Assembly (NCBI GenBank): GCA_022575985.1 | Contig: JAKSXM010000237.1 | Span: 4,420,501 to 4,484,500 of the forward strand | DNA from: Anagrus nilaparvatae | Lineage: Eukaryota; Arthropoda; Insecta; Hymenoptera; Mymaridae | DNA: 64,000 nt | Reading direction: 5' to 3' | In this document: piece after piece, positions 1 to 11,945 of the stretch | How the letters are laid out: every line of letters begins with the position of its first letter | Numbering within the stretch: the stretch's first letter is position 1 | Notes under the pieces: model-generated | Told to the model about the DNA's origin: nothing | Databases searched by the model: none | What the model saw: only the letters and a program-made list of their open reading frames with translations | Program-made: the position numbers and the translations under genes

Positions 1-1680
1 TAACTAAAACACCAAATGCACTTTCTATAAGTCTTCGAGCTCTGGAAAGTCTATAGTTGTATATTTTCTGCGAATCATTCAAATTTTGGAGTCTTTGTAA
101 AGGAGTCATCAAATATTTTTTTAAAGGAAAAATTCCATCCCCGAGAAAAAAATAAGGGCATTTAGTATTTGTGCCAGTTAAATTTTTTGGATCTGGAAGT
201 TCAATATTTCCATCTCGTAAATCAATACCAAGTTCCGAATCTCGAAATAAAGCAGCATCGTTGGTTGATCCTGCAAATATTAAAAAAAATATCTGTACTA
301 AATATTTTGGTGAGTATTATCAATATATAATTACATATATATATATTATATGGGTAGATTTAAATGAAGTATGTATGAAATGCATGGTCGGGTCTTCTAA
401 ATTGCCCCAAAGTGTTCTTTTTCTGAAAGAACTACTAAAAATAAGTCACCAGCCAAATTTTTAGCCTCTTAGAGCGAAATCTCGATTTTTGGCAGCAATT
501 TTTGTGTTTTGGACTCTTATAAAAAAAATAAGAAAAATGAGGGATAATTTTTCTTATTTTTTCTTCTGAAATTTATATTCAAATTTTAAGCCGTATTTTA
601 ATACTCAAAGTTTACAGTTAAGCAAAAGGACAGCGGGCGTTTTTGAACACATAGGCTCAAGGAAATTTTTTCGATAATTCACCAATACCTATATGCGCAG
701 TTGATTAGGACTTTCAAAAAATATTATTTATTAATTTTTTAAAAGAAAGAAAAGTGCAAAAGAGCTTTCGTTTCGGGTATAAGTGTGGGACGCTATGTGT
801 ACTGTTGTTCCTGTGAAAAGCACCCATATATTATCCTACATCATACGTACCTTTACTATCAGTACTTGCCCACGTAAAATGACAATGTGAATCACATGCA
901 GCAATCAATACTACACTAAAATGTCCTTTGTAATTACGAAAATCACTTCCAGAGTGTGGAGGAGAATCAATCCCAATGTGTTTCCCATCGATTGGGCCTA
1001 AACAGTTTGGGAAATTCCACATTGCTTCGATCTGATCAGCTATATGTTTCCAATCTTCTTTATCAGGAAATTTTACATACAATGGCCCTAAAACTTCTTT
1101 TATAGCCTGGCAAACTTCTGGTATTAAATTATACATTGTCGCTCTACCTATATAAAAAAACCAAGCAGATTCTTCGGCTGTTCCTCCATGCCCTAAATAA
1201 CTAAAGTTTTTAATATGACAGCAAATTCAATTGGTTTAAAATGTAAATTCTAATAAAATTTTAATAACCAAGTTATTATGCCACATAAAAAATATTTATA
1301 ATTCATTTCAAATGTAGCATTTATTATTAATTTATAATAAAAACTTACTGCAAGACTGCCACTAATCTAAAATCTGGAGGTAGTGATTCTCGGTTGCTTG
1401 TTTTTCTTAATTTTTGGCGCAGTAATCTGCTTAATCTATTAAATTGAGGAACAGTCATCTGAGTAAATTTATAAAATTCTTCGTCATCATGAAGTTGAAA
1501 ATATGTAAAAACTGTTGCATAAGCTCCAAAAGCTCGTCGCACACGAGGTAGTCGTATGGGTTTACAATGCCACCTTTTTCCATGTCGGTTCAGAACATAT
1601 TCTCGTCAACCCTCATGGACTACATCAATAGCTTCCAAGCAAAAGTTCATATAATTATTTGCTATTGCTTCGAAATCCAT
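1..1680 (-). pseudogene. PIF/Harbinger transposase (HARBI1-like), spliced, one in-frame stop, cut by window edge
   Basis: Three exons can be read on the minus strand: 1680-1349, 1200-851 and 270-1. Introns 1348-1201 and 850-271 have GT-AG ends and join in frame. Exon 1 gives the helical N-terminus (FGAYATVF, DDEEFYKFTQM). Exon 2 holds NCLGPIDGKHIGI and FRNYKGHFSVVL. Exon 3 holds STNDAALF, FFLGDGIFPL and SRARRLIESAFG. The probable DDE triad is Asp in IDGKH (987-989), Asp in STNDA (257-259) and Glu in RLIESAFG (23-25). These proteins are cut-and-paste nucleases of the PIF/Harbinger superfamily that usually need a Myb/SANT- or MADF-like partner. The start is ATG at 1680-1678. A TGA at 1608-1606 interrupts exon 1, so the copy is probably dead although all three catalytic residues survive. 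The C-terminus lies beyond the window. The second intron holds a MITE-like repeat. Confidence 0.88.
347..545 (+). repeat. MITE-like repeat in the Harbinger intron
   Basis: It begins TATATGGGTAGATTTAAAT and continues through GGTCGGGTCTTCTAAATTGCCCC, and it resembles the left half of the element at 43167-44399. It preserves the uninterrupted version of a site that carries a second insertion in that copy. Only one end is clear here. Confidence 0.6.
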
Positions 1681-3004
1681 TTTTATGCTGAGTAAATATT
1701 TTATGAAAAAAAAATATTAATTTTATTTTGAGAATTAGATATTTAATATAAAAATTAAATTATTTTTTTAATTTGTTTTTAAAATTTTTTAGTTTGAAAT
1801 ATTGCGTATAGTACCTACCAAATTGAATCTGATCATGCGACTTAAAGCTTTTTTAAGGTATTTATATTGAATTGTATAAGTATATGAAAAACTCCGTGTA
1901 AACTCGTTACAAATAAAAATTTGTTTAGTTTAGAATATTCCTGCTGACAAAAAATTACATCTTAAAAAATTCATACATGGGCAAAGAAGGTACTTGGCTG
2001 ATAATTTTAACTTCATGAACGCTATTTTTCCAAACAAACAAATAAATATTGTTATCAAAGTAGTTGACATGAAACACTCAATATTTACTTATTTATGTGT
2101 ATTATTTTGAAAATCACACTCTATCTTTGAAGTGAAAGTAAAAGTGAAATATTCTTATAAGATAATTTTTTCTCTAAACAAAATTCAAACTTTTATCATT
2201 TATTTATATTAATAATTTGTTTTATTTTTAGTTAACACAATTTTTTTTTATATATATATTTATATATAAAAATTTGAATAGTTTATTTTTAAAATTATTT
2301 TTTGATGACATAAAAAAATTAAAAATAAAATATAAAAAAATGTATAAATATTTAATTTTTTAATCTATTTTACAAAGGATGTTATTATATTATCTTTCAT
2401 CAAAAAATCATAAAATAAATGGTAGCACAACTAAGACAGATATAAATTGTGAAATTTTTGACACAATTAGTAATTAAATTGAATTTTTTATTTTAATAAT
2501 TAATAAACAGAATTTACAATTTTTTTAAATAAAAATATAAAATTTTTGTCTATTAATACCTGTATAAAGGTTTCTATAGAAATAAAGAGATCTTAATTCC
2601 AGGTATTTGTATAGTTAAAAAAATGCAATATTAAAAAATAACTGGCTTCACGGCGGGTTCCTTGTTGCAGGGAACCGGTTTTTGTTTACTATTTTTAGTA
2701 AAATAAATTTAGTGCACAGTAAAAACACTGGTTTTTTGTTTATTCACGGTAAAATATATTTTTATTATAACTATAGTTTTTTTATACAAAAAAAAAAACT
2801 TTCTTTAAAGATTTTATTTTTTTTTGAATTTCAACCAAACCGGACCAGTGGCGGATCCAGAAATTTTTTCAGGGAAGGGTAAATTAAGTAAACATTAACG
2901 AGTTTTTATTAAAATTTTTATAATTATAAAATAACTGTATTAAAAATCGGAAGCGTTTTTAAGCAATCAATGGACTTTAAAAAATTGTGTTGATTATTAA
3001 TAAG
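1681..3004. other. AT-rich DNA without a recognisable gene
   Basis: Mostly A/T runs and short repeats. A less AT-rich patch near 2645-2680 and a stretch at 2846-2876 (CAGTGGCGGATCCAGAAAT) look like ends of old DNA transposons, but no partner end was found. No coding signal was seen. Confidence 0.6.
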
Positions 3005-3247
3005 CAGGCACGTATTCAGAGGGGGGGCCATGGCCCCCCCCGGAATGAAAAATTTTGGAAAAAATAACAGCATTTTTTACCTTAATTTCAAAATTTTTTA
3101 ATTTTTTATTAACAAATAAAAATAAGAAACCATTAAATTTTTATTGATATTTAAGAAATTTAAACCATCAATTTTAATTTTATTAGATTCTGGCCCCCTC
3201 CGAAATTTTTTGGCCCCTCCCGAAAAAATTTTCTGGATAAGTGCCTG
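3005..3247. mobile_element. 243-bp MITE with 16-bp terminal inverted repeats
   Basis: The ends are CAGGCACGTATTCAGA and, inverted, CAGGCACTTATCCAGA (two mismatches), each followed by G/C-rich blocks (GGGGGGGCC and CCCCTCCC). Direct repeats ATAAG lie at 3000-3004 and 3248-3252, a possible 5-bp target duplication. There is no coding capacity. The CAGGCAC-type ends suggest a non-autonomous DNA transposon, but the superfamily is uncertain because the duplication is not the 8 bp expected for hAT. Confidence 0.75.
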
Positions 3248-3450
3248 ATAAGCCTATATTAAATTCATTTTCTCGCAAAATTTGTCCTTCATACATTTTA
3301 AAACTATAATTGTTTTTGATGATCGCTTCAATTCAACAAAATAATAAAAAAATTTTGGTATAATTTTTTTTTTTAATATTTACTTTTTTTCTAGGTATTG
3401 TGTCAGTTTTTCTATTGTCACATTTTATTTATGAAGTATAAGTAATTTTA

Positions 3451-3576
3451 TGAAATTTTAACAAATTGACCTGTTTTAGAGTACAGTTATATTTATTTTA
3501 TTATAAAAAAATTTATTTTATTATGAATAAAATAAATGTAACTGCACTCGATAAAAGGTCAATTTATTAAAATTCA
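3451..3576. repeat. Imperfect ~55-bp inverted repeat (hairpin)
   Basis: The arm at 3451-3505 is complementary to 3521-3576 with a few mismatches. Both arms contain the AAATTGACCT...GTACAGTTA pattern around an A/T-rich centre. It is probably a short foldback MITE. Confidence 0.65.
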
Positions 3577-4956
3577 TATTTACTACACTCGAGTAATAAT
3601 TAAAAAATTATCAAAGATAATTTTAATTTCTTACACTGAAAAATTTGATTTATAATTTTCTGATGTCCAGAGACGAACATTCCAGTTGTGACAAACGTAA
3701 TTCCAGTTACGATCCTAGGCCAGAAAAATAAGGAATGACCCAAATCGCACGTAAACTATACCGTCGTAGGTGAAGTTGAGGATGGTAAGCTGCAATTTGG
3801 GTCATTTTTTGTTTATGGTTGACGGTCGTATAAAATTTTTCTGTAGTTATGGCGAGAAAACACGTCTTCTACAGACACGCAGCGTCCGGGATATACATGC
3901 TTTCAGGCCGCAGACCAGCAAAATTTTTTTGCTTAAAATGAAAATTATAAATCATTATCTTTTATGGGGTATTTTAGTCTACAGATCTATTTTTTGAGGT
4001 ATTTTTATGTTTAAGTTCCAGCAAATTAAAAATCTGTCAAAAAATTCTTTTCCTATGAGAAAACATTATTGATTGACAAGTCAAAAACTTTGGACTATAT
4101 TTATGCCTGCGATAAGAAATAAAGTTTCATTAAACGATACATCTTTGATTTTTTAATTTAGCTTTTTGAGCTAAATAAAAATTATCACAACATTAACATA
4201 AAGTTTTTGATGATAAAAAAACTTTTTTTCTTTGTATCTATTTTGCTAAAAATTAAATAAAAAACAAATTCCTTTAAAGTTCGAGCTTCAGGATCCAAGT
4301 TTTTCAGATTCGTTACCACATGAAGTTGCTAATCTGTTGTGATGGGAGAAATGGAGTTAAAATAATAAATTAAAATTTCTTCCAATAAATAAATTTTCGA
4401 TTCGACATTTTCCCCATTGCAGCTCGTCGTTGCCATCGTTTCTTATTTTAGTTTAAAATTTCTGTGGATTAATTAATATACACGAATGAAATTTTTCTAT
4501 ATGTAAATAGATTAATTAAATAAGTTTAGGTCTTTTTTTTTTATCTAAAATTTCAAAAAAAAAATCTAAAAATCTAAAAAAAAAATTTTTTAAAGTATTT
4601 AATAAATAAGTTTGTGAATTAAAATTTATAAGGTTTCAAAAAGTAAATAAATAATTAATTAATAGTTAATAGGAGGGTAAATAAATTAAAATCCTTTTTT
4701 ATTAACAAAATAATAAAACTTCTAAAAATGTAACAAAAATAAAATAAAATTTAAAAATAATAATAAAATAGAATTTAAAAACTTTTTGGTATAAATAATA
4801 ATGTAATAATTTTTAAGTAAATAAATTGGCCAATAAATGTACATGCAATAAATAAATAAATAAATAAATAAGAATTATATTGTAAATCTAAAATAAAAAA
4901 GGAATTTCATATGTATTGCATGGTTTGGATGTGGATGGTACCACGTCATAATAAAA
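3577..4956. other. AT-rich spacer
   Basis: No gene was recognised. An ATAA-type simple repeat lies near 4843-4872. The ORF at 3770-3997 has no recognisable motif and random-looking composition. Confidence 0.55.
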
Positions 4957-4997
4957 CACACGTAATATAGAAATTTCTAGAATTCCTATTACGTGTG
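4957..4997. repeat. Short palindrome with CACACGTAATA arms
   Basis: CACACGTAATA at the left and TATTACGTGTG at the right flank an A/T core containing TTTCTAGAA. It could form a hairpin. Function is unknown. Confidence 0.55.
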
Positions 4998-5034
4998 ATT
5001 CATTAAAATTTTGTAAAAGAAGGAAGTGCATCGA

Positions 5035-5275
5035 TTAAAAACAAAATGAATGCACCTCCTTTCTTCCGTTTAGGCCCAAGAAGAAATGCGCAAGCATCTC
5101 TTCATGCGCGTGGGTGCAGTGAACTGTATCTAAAAGTATACTGACCCCGCGCATGGGAAAGAAATTCTGAGAAGTGGGAGCGTTGACCGAGGCTCTAAAA
5201 GCGGACGAAGGTCTCGGCACTTGCTCCGGAACTCGCAACAGTAACGGTCAACGCTCTTACCTTTCAGTCAAATAT
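5035..5275. other. GC-richer island with a 12-bp dyad and downstream TATAAAA
   Basis: This is a locally GC-rich patch in AT-rich DNA. GAGCGTTGACCG (5178-5189) is repeated inverted as CGGTCAACGCTC (5245-5256), and TATAAAAA follows near 5271. A 67-residue minus-strand ORF covers it but has no recognisable motif. It might be a promoter or LTR remnant. That is only a guess from composition. Confidence 0.35.
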
Positions 5276-7846
5276 AAAAAAGTTTTTGTAATTCGTTTTT
5301 TTTGTTTCTTTACAACTTAGATTTTCAATTTTTGTGTCAAAATTTTTGTATCTTTAAATTAAATATTTTCTTTTGCGTTTAATAAATAAATTTAAATTTG
5401 TTCATCAAAAATCAAATTGTGCATTAATTCCAAATTTTACATTTAATCTAAATCCTCGATATTAGTCGAACCACGTATTATTTCTAAATTTTATTCGTCC
5501 ACGTGGAAAATCTCAACACAAAAAAAAAGTAAGTACCAAATTGTAATTAAATGTTTCAAAATCAAAAAAAAATTTTTTTTGAACTCTAAAATTTTCTCTC
5601 TTTATATTTCAATACAGTAGATGGATCTTTTCTTTCTCACGACCTAATCGTGCGGACAAGCTGGTCGAATTAAATTTTATTTTTGTTCGTCATAAATAAT
5701 TAAATTATACATTATTAAGTTTTCAAATAAGTTGATTCATTTTTGCTAAATTCAAAAAAAAATCTTAAATAAAAAATTTTACTACGAGCAACCCCGTGGG
5801 AGCTCTCGTAGAATTCAAAGTCTAAATTTTTTTTGTAACTCACGACAATCTCTCTCTTTCGTTTTCATAAAACAATCATAATTTTCTTTCTTTCTTATTA
5901 ACTGAAATAATTCTTATATAAAATTTTCTATATTAATAAATTTCATCCGTAAATAAGTTCAAGGTATTTGAAAACTTTCCAGACTTAATTGAATAAAAAA
6001 AAAAAAAAAATTTTTTTTTAATTTTTACATTTCTATATAAGATAAGATGTTCATTCATGAAAAAGGAAAGAAAGACAGTAAAGAGAGCGAACGTGATTAC
6101 CGTACAATAAAGACAGTACCAAAAAAAAAATATTTTTCTGATTCTACATGTCACCATTTTTATTTATTTATATTTTCAATTTTTAATTTAAAAATTCTTT
6201 TAAATCTCAAAATTACGGAATTAGATTTACCAGCATTTAAACTGTAACACTGTTATAAAATTTTATAAAATATAAAATATAAAATTTTATAAAATGACTA
6301 ATCATACTTGAATGATTAAATATTTTGTAATGAAGTGCTTTCTATTTTTAATTTACTTTAGAATTAAGAATTTTAAATAATAAATACTACAACTTATTTT
6401 TTTGCCTTATAGATACAATGTGGATACAACATTTAATTTTCACGTTTATGTTTTTTAATTAAATAATGCCGATATTCATTACTGAGACTTAATAAATGGG
6501 CGTCCCAGTTTTCGAGACCCTATTTTATATGCAAAAAATTTTGATTTAGCCTAACTTTTTTAACACGTTCAGGCGAACACGTTGCTAGTGGTGCTTTTAT
6601 CAATTTGCAGTATTAAACAATAAAAAAAACATTTTAGAATTTGAGGTTCATTTTGTTTTATATTTTATAATATATTTACGAAATACTTATTTAATAATAA
6701 ATGTGTTAAAGTATAAAAAAAATAAAATAATATTGAATCCTTTTTAAAGAAAAATTTTTAATTTCAATTGACTCGTATATATATTTATAAAATATATTCA
6801 TACCTAATAGGTAATAAATTATTTATTTGTATAAAAGTTTCCAAATAAACTTGCCGCAAAAACAAATTGTAGCAACTCTACTAGAAAGAGATATCAAATA
6901 TATTCGAGTGAACCAATCAAAAAAGGTTTTCGTTTATCCTTCTTATTAAATAACCTAATCAAAAAAAGTTTTCTTTTATCTCAGTCATGCCATATACAAT
7001 TCGAAATCTATTGAGTAAGCTCTATTTTTTATTAATTTTATATTTATTGTATATGTATATTTTTTTTAAATTTTTAAAAGGAAAGGCTTTCCACGCTTAA
7101 CCTCTTTTGTTTGGATAGTTCTAGTAAAAAATGGTACTTTCAATTCGATCCCCGCCTAAGAAAAATTTGTAAATAAATACTTTATTTTAATAAAAATTAA
7201 TAGTACTTTTTTATCCAAGGCGGCAAAAATAAAGAATGGCGTATTTAAGAAGCATGCAAATAAATACTCGTATTAGTATCCGATTATCAATAAATGCTTA
7301 CAGCTGGATAATAAAAAAGAGTTGTACTAAAAATTGCTACCAAATTATACATTAACAATATTCTGCTCTTATATTCTAATAAGACAACTTACAACATCTT
7401 CAAATATTGCATTTGAAAAAATTATTGAAAATAGTATACTTACTTTGATGCTATACTTAATGTCGAAGACAAAAAAATTAAATTTTATAAATGTGTGCTT
7501 GCAACGGCAAGTCCAGTTATTGCTGAACTTTTGAAAAAGAGTAAAAAGGTAGCAAATAAATCAATTATTATATCGCATGTTTCATAAAATAGTTAATTTT
7601 ATATATATTAGATATATATACTGACTCTTTTTTCAAACAGAACCGAAATCAAAAAAATTAAATATTTTATTAATTACAACAGATTGTCTTCCGTTAAAGA
7701 AAATTTTAAACTTTAAAAAATTTTAAGATTTTTCATGGTAAATTGCAATAATGTCCAGCATTTCATTATAACAATTGTAAGCATTATTATTATTATTCTT
7801 ATCATTTTTTTTTATTGATTTAAATAAATTCAAGATTATTTTATGT
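5276..7846. other. AT-rich spacer
   Basis: No gene was recognised on either strand. An imperfect hairpin with CTACGAG/CTCGTAG arms lies at about 5781-5811. Homopolymer A and T runs dominate. Short ORFs here (for example 6047-6247 and 7334-7534) show no family motif. Confidence 0.55.
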
Positions 7847-8658
7847 CTAGCATTTTCTATCTCTAGCAGTCAATAAATTATTATTTGTTGAATTTTGGGA
7901 ATAACTGTCTGCATTGCCTTGTAACTTTTCTTGTAGGAGATGTGATCTTTTATTTACAGTGTTTGACATCACATTTAATAAATTAGAAAAATTATTGTCT
8001 AATGCATCATTTTTTCTTATACAAAATTTGTCAAACTTTGGTGTTTGCTTTGTGTGTATAAAAGTAGAAGAGTTTAAGATATTTGGAGAAGGATCCCAAG
8101 TACTGGCTGCTTTCCTTTTCAGACTTTTTTTTTTATTTATGGCTGAAATTTCTGAAGGGCTGAACAAAGGTTGATGAAATACAGTAGGCTGTATGTTCAT
8201 ATGGTTTTGAGCAAGCTGTTTTGTTGATTTTTGTTTTCTAGGCTGATTGGCTCTAATGGTAAACATTAATTCATCAATTAGCGGATCTCTGTTTTCATGT
8301 AGTCCAGAGCCAGAAGGTTGACTTTTATACTCGTGAAATAATTTATTGAATTTTTTTTTCGTTTTATTCCAATAATTTTGTATATCTTTTCCTTAAAAAA
8401 AAAAAAGAATTTATAACGAAATTGTTAAAAAAAATAAAGAAATTAAATTAATTATTAAATTATGTATTTGCAAAATTTATTACCTCTTAAATTCACAAAC
8501 TCATCTACATTAAGTTTGGTAGCTAGTTCCTCAAATTTTGCTCGTTTTTTATCACTATTTTTCTAATCATCATCTTGTAGCCAATATAAAAAAAGATTAT
8601 TTTTTACGAATTCAATAATTTGTGAATGAAATCGTTCACAATATATTTCAGCTGACAT
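7847..8658 (-). pseudogene. MADF-domain protein, two exons, one in-frame stop
   Basis: The start is ATG at 8658-8656. Exon 1 ends at 8484 (AGAG|GTAATA) and exon 2 runs 8391-7847, joining in frame. The joined N-terminal ~75 residues read as a MADF (Myb/SANT-like) DNA-binding domain: QIIEFVKNNLFLYW, KRAKFEELATKLN, then NYWNKTKKKFNKLF after the intron, with the usual spaced Trp/Phe positions. The remainder is low-complexity and polar with a basic KKKSLKRK stretch. A TAG at 8565-8563, inside the domain, interrupts exon 1. MADF proteins are DNA-binding regulators, and insects have many, some of them transposon partners. Its neighbours fit a Harbinger partner gene (transposase on the same strand at 1-1680), but that link is inference. 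Confidence 0.68.
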
Positions 8659-9384
8659 TCTTAACAAATTCAATGTTTTATTTTATTGTTACAGTAAAAA
8701 TACAATAACTAGATTTCTAAATTTTTAAATTTTGCAGCGATTATGGCAGAGACATTACACTTGTAGACTCACTTCATAGACTAAAGTATAACTTTATAGT
8801 TATGATATTAGTTATGAGTTATATCAAAATCGATGTGAATCAGAATAAAGTAGGAGGGGATGTAACAACATGAACCCAGCAAAACTTGAGTTTTGTCTCT
8901 TACTCCCTCTTGTTTAGATCATATATTATACTATATATAGTAAAATGATTGACTCCATATTTAAGAAATATCGTTCCTGTACTTTTTTAAAACAATGCTT
9001 ACCTACAAGTGGGGCTAATCAAGCATTGTCCCAAAAAACCGTGTCTAAAAAATAATATTTTTTTTTTGAATTTGTTTAATTTCGCTAAATATATATACAT
9101 ATAATATAAATAAATATTCTGAAATAGAATAAAATAAATAAATATAACGTTGATTACAGTATTTTATCTTTAGGTAGCTTTTATTTTTGAAATTTATGTT
9201 TAAGCGCCTTTTCAAAAGTACCCTTTTCTCCCTCCCAGCATCCTATAGCTTCCTTTTCTCTTTTCTTTAAAAAGTTTTTATAATACATGCGGAGAAGAGC
9301 ATGCTGATAAATTTTTCTATAATATTGCTTGATTATTGATTTTATATTGGAATTTTAAATCTTTAAATTTTATTTCATTGATTT
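8659..9384. other. Spacer between two divergent MADF genes
   Basis: AT-rich DNA with no gene recognised. The two flanking MADF genes read away from each other, so any promoters they share would lie here. Confidence 0.5.
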
Positions 9385-10435
9385 ATGATGGATAACGAGG
9401 AAATCAAAATTTTTAATCTTTAGGAAAATTTAATCAATACGATAAAGAATTTTCCCGTTTTATACAATGGAACGCGTGACAAAGAGAAAAAAGCCAACGC
9501 ATGTGAAACTGTTGCTTGTATTTTGAATACATCTTCAGAAAATAAAAAAACATTTGGAAAACATAAACAACTAGTATGGAATGGTTTGTATTATTTTCAG
9601 AAATTTAACTAAATTCTAATAATTTCTTAATAATCGTCAACAATTTAAATTTTATTATACTTAACAGCGTATCATATACCTGAGAATATTTAATTTAATT
9701 GCTTTTAAAGGTTCAACTGTTGCAGTCAAATGGAGATACATCAAGGATGCTAGAAGTAGAGCAATAAAAAAAATAAGTGATAATAAAAAATGCACACCAC
9801 TTGAAAATTTTGCCCTTTGCAGCCTCAATTTTATGGTATCATGTAGTAATTCAGAGCAGATGCAAACTGATAATATCAGATTATCTGACACCGATGGGTC
9901 TTCTACAGGTGCATTTTCCCAAAGAATGTTTAATACTTTATGTGAAACCACTTTAGACGAAGAATATGATGAAAACTTTGAGCTTTATTTAAGCGATGAT
10001 GAAGACATTGTATCAGAAGAACAAGAGGATATGTCAATTTCAAAAACTTGCAGTAATAACACTAATTTTATGAATATTGTTAATGCTAGTGAAAATGGAA
10101 TGAAATTAATTGATAATTATTGTGAAAAGAATGCAGAGGAAGATAGCTTTTATGAAAATGAAGAGACTTTTTATTCTTCTATGAATACTTTGAAGTATAA
10201 CAATTTTTCAGCAAATAAAATTCCAGTGCATAATACAAATCAAACTAATTATGAGCCATTTGTTTCGGTCCATGCATCTGTGCAGAAACCAAGAGATGAA
10301 GATAATGTAGATGAAGATGTGGAATTATATGCAACTGATGTTTATCAAGAACTAATCAAAATCTCTGATAGTGGTAAGCAGCTTATCTGTTATCGAGCAA
10401 TTATAGAAGCTGGAAAAAAATATACACAGCACTAA
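9385..10435 (+). CDS. MADF-domain, possibly MADF-BESS, protein; two exons; start uncertain
   Basis: Exon 1 (to 9583, ATG|GTTTGT) and exon 2 (from 9711 after TTTTAAAG) join in frame. Together they give a MADF-like domain: LINTIKNFPVLYNGT, KANACETVACIL, then STVAVKWRYIKDARSRAIKK. The middle is acidic and Ser/Asn-rich (YDENFELYLSDDEDIVSEE). The last 30 residues (ATDVYQELIKISDSGKQL) resemble a BESS or helical tail. The likely role is a nuclear DNA-binding regulator. If translation starts at ATG 9385, the TAG at 9421-9423 interrupts codon 13. That TAG is also the AG of a possible acceptor, so the true first exon may lie upstream, or the gene may be broken. The 200-residue C-terminal frame (9833-10435) is intact. 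Confidence 0.6.
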
Positions 10436-10640
10436 AAAATATTTTCAGTTAATTAATAGGCTTATTGTACAATATTTTTTAAACTCTTTATGATAATTAT
10501 TATTTAATTTTGCATTTTAATAATTAAGGCATTGTTATTATTTTTGTATAACATTTTATATTCTGTATTATAATCATTTGCAAAAAAATAATTTTTATAA
10601 TTTTTATAATCTTGAATTAAACAAAAGCAACATGACTGTT

Positions 10641-11045
10641 TTACTTGAGTATTATTATTTTAAAAAATAAAATATAAAAATGTAAAAACTTATTAATTAA
10701 TTTTCCAGCCTTTCCATTTTCAGCTTGTGCTATTAGTGTTTGGAATTTATGATCTTCAAGAAGCCAAGTTGCAAGATCAGAATCACCTTTTTCTCTTGCT
10801 TGTTCTAGTCTTTGCTTAAGCTCTCGCAACCTATTTATTTATGACGATTGGTAAGTCTAGCATGTTAAGCTTGCAAGCCCAGTTCAAGATCAAGAGATAT
10901 TTTTGGAGTAGTTGAAACATGTGATTTTTTAGATGGTTTTTTATAACTAAGTGCTGAAGCAGGAAGCCTCCATTACCTGGGAAGGCAATTTGCGTGATAT
11001 TTGGGCCATTCTTTACTTTTCTGAACACGAGCCATAAATATACTA
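10641..11045 (-). pseudogene. Decayed helical (coiled-coil-like) coding remnant
   Basis: The fragment MRELKQRLEQAREKGDSDLA followed by TWLLEDHKFQTLIAQAENGK looks like genuine helical protein. Upstream, in shifted frames, come ARVQKSKEWPKYHANCLP and KKPSKKSHVSTTPKISLDLE, separated by stops and frameshifts. I do not recognise the family. Codon-like composition suggests a formerly coding sequence on the same strand as the next remnant. Confidence 0.35.
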
Positions 11046-11629
11046 TTTTAACATAAAAAATCTTAAATTTATAATTAGAAGTCATACTTAAAATTAGTAA
11101 TGTGTACATAAAAAATTAAATATCTGAATCAAGTTGTGGAAAAATTTTTTTTTGTGCGCTTATTTAAAAAATTTGATTCTATAAAATATAAATAATTCAT
11201 TCGAATACAAAATATTTAAGTAAAAGCATTCCGGACAAATTGAAAGTTTTCATTAAAAAAAAAATTATCTTTCTAACATTATTAAACATTTCAAAGATTT
11301 ATACACATGTCTAATACGAAAATCAAAGAGAATCTTTTGACTAGAATATAATTAATCGTCATTATATTTTAATATAGAAAACAGAGAAAATTTTCTTTTT
11401 CTTTTGGAATTTTAAGTAAAGTCTCTTATACGTTAATATTTACCCTTCCCATTCTTATTTTTTAAACTAAAAGTAAACTTACAAGCCCCATGTTTTAACA
11501 TTTTCTCATCCGCACAATAGCAATAAGCTAAACATATATATTTTCAACTAACAATTTTGAATCACAGGCAATAGCTTTATCGATTTTTTTATGCCGCTAA
11601 TGTTAAAATTGCTTTTATTTTTTATCAAT

Positions 11630-11945
11630 TTAAAATTTTTTTTGAATTTTAACCACTCCTTTAATTAAATGTTTACTTTTAACGCCATTTAGACCATTAT
11701 TAGTTTTTTCAATTTTGTCATGCAAATACTTTGACTTAAGAGCTGGCTCTTGTACATTTGATTCATCGGTAATAAAATTATTAACGAGATCAGAATCAAA
11801 AGTTAAACGTTAAGGATATTTAGCAATATCTTTGTTTTTTTGTTTTAAAAGAGCCAGTATCTTTGTTTTGAGAAACAGACAAACGAACTAGATCAGGATT
11901 TTCACATAAATCATTCGCACCATCAGGTTTCTTTTCAACTGTCAT
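11630..11945 (-). pseudogene. Unidentified coding remnant with one frameshift and one stop
   Basis: From ATG 11945 it reads TVEKKPDGANDLCENPDLVR, shifts frame at an A-run, and continues FDSDLVNNFITDESNVQEPA and KSKYLHDKIEKTNNGLNGVK to TAA at 11632. The composition is protein-like and charged. No domain was recognised. It may belong with the remnant at 10641-11045. Confidence 0.35.

Noticed and set aside
5035..5238. 67-residue minus-strand ORF in the GC-rich island
   Set aside because: No recognisable motif, no splice partners and an overlapping inverted repeat; not supported as a gene.
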